Source: Cloeon dipterum (lineage: Eukaryota > Arthropoda > Insecta > Ephemeroptera > Baetidae). Taken from it: a DNA stretch of 64,000 nt. The notes beneath the pieces were generated by a model that saw nothing but the letters and a program-made list of their open reading frames with translations, was not told where the DNA came from and made no database searches. Of this stretch, positions 58,772-64,000 are shown piece by piece; position 1 is the first letter of the stretch, and each line of letters opens with the position of its first letter. The position numbers and the translations under genes were made by a program. The stretch is taken from assembly GCF_949628265.1 (NCBI RefSeq), contig NC_088787.1, forward strand, positions 12,018,501 through 12,082,500. The letters run 5' to 3'.

Positions 58772-59304
58772 CTTTCCGACCGGCTAAGCAAACACAAAGA
58801 CGGGTTGATTTTTAAAATGAACTTCACGGCATAAAAAATCATGATGCCTTACCAATGTACAGGGTCCGAAATGATCGAAAATTGGTCTGAAACCGGCTTT
58901 TCGGGCTTTTCAGTAATTTCAAGCAAGTATTCCAAGTATTATCATTTATTTTGTTTATGTTTGATAGATTTTGGTAGTGTTCGCTAGATGTCTCCTTACC
59001 AACAGTGATATTGGAAAGGAGTTAAAATTATTTTGTAAAAGTCAAAGCAAAAATGAGTAAAATTGAAAGATAAAAGTTCAATAAAAGTCTAAGTACTGTT
59101 TTAAATGCAAAAATGTAATTGATACTGTACATACGAGTTTCTTAATCGTGAATTTCCGATTTTTCGTCAAGTATTCGAGCACTACCAGTTGACCTTCGGT
59201 GAATTGACCACGCCCCCTTATTTAATCAATCACCTGACTCGACTCTGACTTAAAACTTCAGTTGCAGCTACTCGTCGATCCCATATTTTGGCCAGTTTTT
59301 GACC
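58772..59304. promoter_or_regulatory. Divergent MZT1 / V-ATPase F promoter region
   Basis: A 533-base interval separates two start codons pointing away from each other. On the plus side an initiator TCAGTT (59258-59263) lies 45 bases before the V-ATPase ATG, and ACGCCCCCTTAT (59210-59221) is 39-50 bases upstream of it. The MZT1 start of transcription is not placed. Confidence 0.45.
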
Positions 59305-60044
59305 ATGGCCATCCACGCAGCCCGCGGAAAACTAGTGTCCGTCATCGGAGATGAGGTTTGTTACCAACCGAGCATAAATTATCTAAACTGAAGCGAAATC
59401 GTGCTTGTAGGACACTTGCGTCGGATTTCTTCTCGGAGGTATCGGAGAGACAAACAGGGAGCGCAAGACCAACTTTTTAGTAGTCGAAAAGAGTACGTTT
59501 CATCGAGAAATATAATGTTATCTCAGTTATTCACTCAAACACTGTCTTTTTCTGTAGATACGAGCGTGAGTGAAATTGAGGAGACCTTCAAGAACTTCGT
59601 CAAGCGGGATGACATTGACATCATCCTCATTAACCAGAACGTAAGCATGACAGAATAACGTTTTTCACTTTAAAAGAGTAAAAACAATGAGCTATTTAGA
59701 AGATAGTTTGGGATGTTGTGAACATTCTTTTAATTACTCTGTTTTCCAACTGATATAGATAATATTAATTGTAACCTCATATTTGGACGGTGTTCATTAA
59801 ACCAATCGTTCAGAAAATGACATTTCTGATTCGAAAAAAATTTATTTAACATAAATGATAAATGCTCTAATTTTGGAATGATTGGTTTCAGATTGCTGAG
59901 ATGATTCGGCACGTGATCGACAACCACACTCAGCCGATTCCTGCCGTTCTCGAGATTCCCTCGAAGGACCACCCTTACGACCCCAGCAAGGACTCGATCC
60001 TGCGCAGAGCCAAGGGAATGTTCAGCGCCGATGATCTCAAATAA
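59305..60044 (+). CDS. Vha14: V-type proton ATPase subunit F
   Basis: Subunit of the cytosolic V1 sector, part of the rotating central stalk with subunit D, coupling ATP hydrolysis to proton pumping into endomembrane compartments. Exons 59305-59355, 59411-59492, 59558-59640 and 59892-60044 give 122 aa, a normal length for the family, with introns of 55, 65 and 251 nt. Conserved blocks in order: [19 protein letters not shown], the IGETN turn, [38 protein letters not shown], and [20 protein letters not shown] with RRAKGMF near the C terminus. The start is fixed by the conserved N-terminal spacing before GKL and a compact 5' UTR with an initiator. Nothing is missing. Confidence 0.97.
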
Positions 60045-61212
60045 TTTCCTCAGCTCGTTATCCTGACTGTTCCCTCACTGTATTGTTTGTTGAAAATGTG
60101 ATCAAAGTAGAGCATTTTAGATTGATGGGTATTTAAGGGCCAAACGTTTCAGGAAGGGATTATTTTGGTTAATCTTCTGACGAGGGGATCTATAAAATAT
60201 GAGAATATTGTTTTTTTCTGTAAATATGGGCGTTGATTCTTCAAACATTTAAACGAGTTATCATAAATGTAGGTGCACATAAATTAAATAAACACGCATT
60301 CCTCGATTTCACTGATGTTTCATTCAAAAGTCGGCAACAGCCAGTCAGCCAACAGCCAACCAGTTTGCTAGAAATGTGGGCGTGTCTCTCGCAGGCAGGT
60401 GTGGAGTGTTTTCCCTGTGATCGGACAATGAGAGCTGATAAAATGCCTCATAAAGTAAGGAAATTTGCAAACATTTTATTAAGGCAGCAGGTACGCAAAT
60501 ATCTACAAACACATTTGATTTCTTAATTTTCACAGCTGAAAATCTGTTTCCACGGGCCGTGTTGTCGTATGTTTGTGGCGCAGAAACGTGTGTGTTATCA
60601 GGGCTCTGGCGGGCGTGCGTTACCGTTTCACCCCGCTGTTCCGCACAAGCTTTTGTTAGAGCGATTCAAGCTGCTCCCTGTCTTGTGTCTTCTCCATTTA
60701 TTTACTTAAATTGTTTGAGGCGTGCAAGTTAGTCAGGAAATACCTAGCCTAATTATTTAAAAAAAAAAACTATAGAGTTGTGCATTCGCACAACATGCGG
60801 AACAAACCCGAACAGGTCCTGTTATTCGCGGCGCAGATAAGGATGATTCCCAAACATATATAATCCGTAATCCGCTAGCGTGTGCTTCTCCTTTGTATTA
60901 TATAACGCGCTCTAGATAGATCTGCCAGCATCCCTCTACCTAGAGCCTTAGATTCTAGCAGTTTGTGAATATGCTGCACACCTTGGTACATGCGAAAAGG
61001 TATTATGCTGATGCTGCTGAATATTTTTTTGTTTACGCGGTTGTACAACAACGTACATACATACATAACCTGTTCTGAACTTTGATTTTTGTGTTTTGCG
61101 TATTTGCAATTGGATGACACATAAGAAGATGTTGTATGTGTAAATATTTATCTGTTATGGTGATGCCAAAAGACAAAAAATAATTTCAGTTCCAAAATTC
61201 AAACAGTGAATA
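60045..61212. other. Intergenic region between Vha14 and the SLC25 gene
   Basis: Contains a candidate Vha14 poly(A) hexamer at 60287-60292 and a degenerate retroposon-like tail at 61156-61186 (GTGATGCCAAAAGACAAAAA) immediately before the carrier gene. No further gene is seen. Confidence 0.5.
60287..60292 (+). terminator. Candidate poly(A) signal of Vha14
   Basis: AATAAA 243 nt after the stop codon. Confidence 0.4.
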
Positions 61213-63034
61213 ATGGAGTTCCTGCTCGGAGGGGTGGCCGCTGTGTTAGCCAACGTAGTCTGCAACCCACTGGATGTGGTGAAGATCCGGATGCAGCTGC
61301 AGGGCGAGCTGCTGGCACGGGGCGAGTACAAGGTGCACTACAAGAACGTCTTCCACGCCTTCTACGCGATCGGCAAGGCGGACGGCGTGCTCGCCCTGCA
61401 GAGGGGCCTCGTCTCCTCGTCGGCGCACCAGTTCATCCTCAACGCCACCCGACTCGGCGCCTTCCACTTTGCTGAAGTCCGCGGCTGGACCACGGACGAG
61501 ACCGGAATGCGTACCTCGCTGCCCAAGAGCGTGCTCGTTTCCTCGGTGGCAGGAGGCATCGGTGCCATTGCAGGAAGTCCGTTTGATTTGGTAAGATGCT
61601 TCCAAGGCGCCTAGCTTTTTCTCCCATAGAAATTTATTGTGGTAAAAGGTGGTGTTGCAGTGCCGACGAAGCACGGAAGCCTAAGGGGAAAGGTGCTTTT
61701 CTCACGCAAACGCAGGGTTTGGCAAACTGCAAATTAAAATCAACTTCAAAAGGGCACAATTTTAATTTGTTAAATATTAAATATATAATTAAAACCAATT
61801 TTAATCTTAAACGAACCATACTTTGGACATATCAGCAGGTGTTGCCTGAACGAGAGTGCCCTTTCATGGCGTCCAAAGGGTCGAGTTGTTGTATTATGAA
61901 AGCTCCCAGCTTGGTCTTACAATTTGAATCACTACAGAGCCAGTCAGGCGTCGTTAAATTGGCAACAAAGGGGAATTGAGCGATTTCAAGGGCTACCCTG
62001 ACGCCAGGGTACAATTTCTTACCTCTCCCGATTGGTCTTGTCTCACTTCAGGAGGGGTACTCAGGGGCAAAATTTAGTACCACGTACTTGAAATAAATAA
62101 TATAATTTTACACCATTTTTAAGAGACGGTCAAAAAAATTACTCAAATTTGAAAAATTCCAGATACTTTGGTTTTTAGTTAAAATTTTGAAAGCTTTCTA
62201 TAATATGTTGGGCATCTTTTGGCACAAAGTTGAATGTTCTAGCCGTTCTAGCGTTATTTTCATTTAACCTGTTTCAACAGATTTCACCTAAATTTTTCGG
62301 AAAAGTGCATTAGATTAGATTAGATTGATTTAGATTTTTCCAGAAAACTTTGTTATTACGACACCTCTATAGCAACCTAACAACATACCAAAAAAATCAA
62401 GATGGTGGTCGAACAATTATTATTAAAACTTGCAGACCATGTATATACAATTTTTCATGGAATCACCCAATCTGCGGATTTTTTTATTCTCCGGATAATT
62501 TTACAGTAGTTTTTATTCGTGTCACAAAATGGCTCTTTTTTCGGTGAAAAAAAATACTGAACAAACAGAACCTGTGCCTTAGACTCTCCATTTGTGAGAA
62601 CACGCATTTTACCCTTGGCTGGACTGCTTTTTCTTTCGCATCACAATTATAATATTATATATTTCGCGATGAGCACACACGTAATTTTCTCTCTCCTTTT
62701 AGCATGGATGCTGTCGCTTCAGCTCCTGAAAAAGGTAACCTTTAGCTGCTGAAATAAGTCTATACTCTTTGTATTTCATATATTCATATATGTCACTAAT
62801 TTCCCCAGATTCATGACAACACCTACCTAGATTTTTGTCAACTCTGTATAGATAAATCTCTTAATTTTAACAGTCTCTTAGCACGAGTTACATGGTTTTA
62901 TAGGGCAATAAAAAAATATATATTTGGATCGCGATGGAAACAAACAAAAAATTAAATCTTTCCTGGACCTTTAAAAATTATGAAATGTCATCCTATCAAA
63001 GAAGCTGTAGAAATGGCATTTTAATATATATATA

Positions 63035-63095
<61 letters not shown>

Positions 63096-63966
63096 TGTGC
63101 AAATAAAATTCAAGTGTCTGAATGTCATGCACCTAATTTTATCTAAAATTCGGATTCCGGTTTTGAGAAAAAAAAATTCTTGTTTAAACTAGAATAATGC
63201 AGCATAATTACTACTTTTTTGCTTCAAAGCAGAGTTAAAATAATATTTATGTTCAAAATGAAAATTTAACCCAATTTGTGAAACACCATATTACTTGATT
63301 TTCTAGTATTGTTTTTTATCCTGGTATTTCAGGTGAAAACGCAGATGCAGTCTTACTCGAACAGTAATATCGCAGTCGGCCACCAACACAGGCACCTCGG
63401 GATGGTGTCCACTTTTAGACAGATTTACTGGGAACACGGCCTAAAAGGTCTGTGGCGCGGCGCCAACAGCACCGTGCCCAGGATGGCCGTCGCTTCGGCG
63501 GCTCAACTCACTTCGTTCGACATTTTCAAAAGACACTTGAACCAAACAAAGGTAAAAAATAATCTTTTTGCAGCCCGTGCGATAATTTTCCTCTTGAATT
63601 TGCACGGCAGCTCTTGTCGGACGAAGTCAAAATCAACTCGTTGGTGTCCAGCGTGCTGAGCAGTGTTGTCACCGTCATAGTGAAAACGCCTTTCGACATC
63701 GTCTCAACCAGAATCTACAACCAAGGTACGCTGCTAACGAATTCATTGCAATTTTCTGTTGATCTGTATGGCATTAAAATATTTTAGGAGTGGACGCTCG
63801 AGGAAGAGGTCTGCTGTACTCGGGGGTTGTCAACTGCTTCGTCAAGATAATAAAAACTGAAGGATTTTTCGGCCTGTATAAAGGTGGGTCTGCTGCCTAC
63901 TTGAGACTCGGCCCGCACATAGTCTTAAGTCTCGTCCTTAGGGATTGGTTGAGACCGTCGCTCTAA
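61213..63966 (+). CDS. Mitochondrial carrier, SLC25A34/A35-like
   Basis: Six-helix inner-mitochondrial-membrane carrier. Exons 61213-61590, 63333-63551, 63611-63725 and 63788-63966 give 296 aa, within the usual 290-310. All three tripartite carrier signatures are visible: PLDVVKIRMQLQGEL in the first repeat, PFDLVKTQMQ across the exon 1/2 junction, and PFDIVSTRIYNQ in the third. The start MEFLLGGVAAVLANV matches the SLC25A34/35 pattern, as do YKNVFHAFYAIGKADGVLALQRGL, GHQHRHLGM, HGLKGLWRGA and the end YLRLGPHIVLSL. Ser replaces the usual basic residue pair member in the third signature (VSTR). Transport substrate is unsettled in this subfamily (dicarboxylate/oxaloacetate-like by relation to yeast Oac1). 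The 1.74-kb first intron holds a SINE-like repeat and an AT array. The gene is complete in the window. Confidence 0.94.
61838..62070. repeat. Interspersed SINE-like repeat, copy 2
   Basis: Second copy of the repeat at 55336-55575, in intron 1 of the carrier gene and in sense orientation. Core blocks are conserved and spacing differs slightly. Confidence 0.7.
63022..63093. repeat. (AT)n microsatellite
   Basis: About 35 AT units with one TTTA interruption near 63036, in intron 1 of the carrier gene. Confidence 0.95.
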
Positions 63967-64000
63967 ACAATGCTCTGATTTTATCTGATGCCGGAATTTC

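Noticed and set aside
60560..60700. Possible small gene between Vha14 and the carrier
   Set aside because: No frame with conserved residues or splice support was found.
62308..62325. Telomere-like TTAGATTAGATTAG tract
   Set aside because: The unit is TTAGA rather than insect TTAGG, only three units long, and recurs at 11063 next to a retroposon fragment.

Overview
The window looks like genomic DNA of an arthropod, most likely a non-dipteran insect. Supporting signs are introns mostly of 51-65 nt with GT..AG ends, insect-type forms of pyruvate kinase, V-ATPase subunit F and MBD2/3, and a mex3 gene, which as far as I recall flies lack. The species cannot be fixed from sequence alone. Exons are GC- and CpG-rich; the space between genes is AT-rich, with many dinucleotide arrays, GGCC tracts and short transposon relics.  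LEFT (1-7 kb): a pyruvate kinase gene on the minus strand runs off the left edge, so its last ~65-70 codons are missing. A predicted 5' exon and promoter lie at ~4.67-4.83 kb. Divergent to it is a complete MBD2/3 gene (plus strand, four exons).  MIDDLE (7-21.5 kb): a complete mex3 gene (two KH domains, C-terminal RING) is split by one 9.1-kb intron cut exactly through the first KH GXXG loop. It has an overlapping uORF and a probable 3' UTR of up to ~3.5 kb.  GENE-POOR STRETCH (21.5-52.9 kb): I found no credible protein gene. It holds CT/GA arrays, GC-rich islands with G-quadruplex motifs, a hAT-type MITE with a perfect 8-bp target duplication, a long-armed TTAA-flanked foldback element, a ~250-bp interspersed repeat in three copies, a LINE ORF2 remnant, and a family of LINE/SINE 3' tails.  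RIGHT (52.9-64 kb): compact housekeeping genes. On the minus strand are ISPD/CRPPA (CDP-ribitol synthesis), a six-finger zinc-finger gene of unknown family, and the tiny MZT1 (gamma-tubulin complex) gene. On the plus strand are V-ATPase subunit F, divergent from MZT1, and an SLC25A34/35-like mitochondrial carrier.  Functional links between neighbours are not evident beyond two divergent (possibly bidirectional) promoter regions, PyK/MBD2/3 and MZT1/Vha14, which share an exact 12-base motif. All splice models were made by hand from GT/AG sites, reading frame and recalled family sequences; no search was run.
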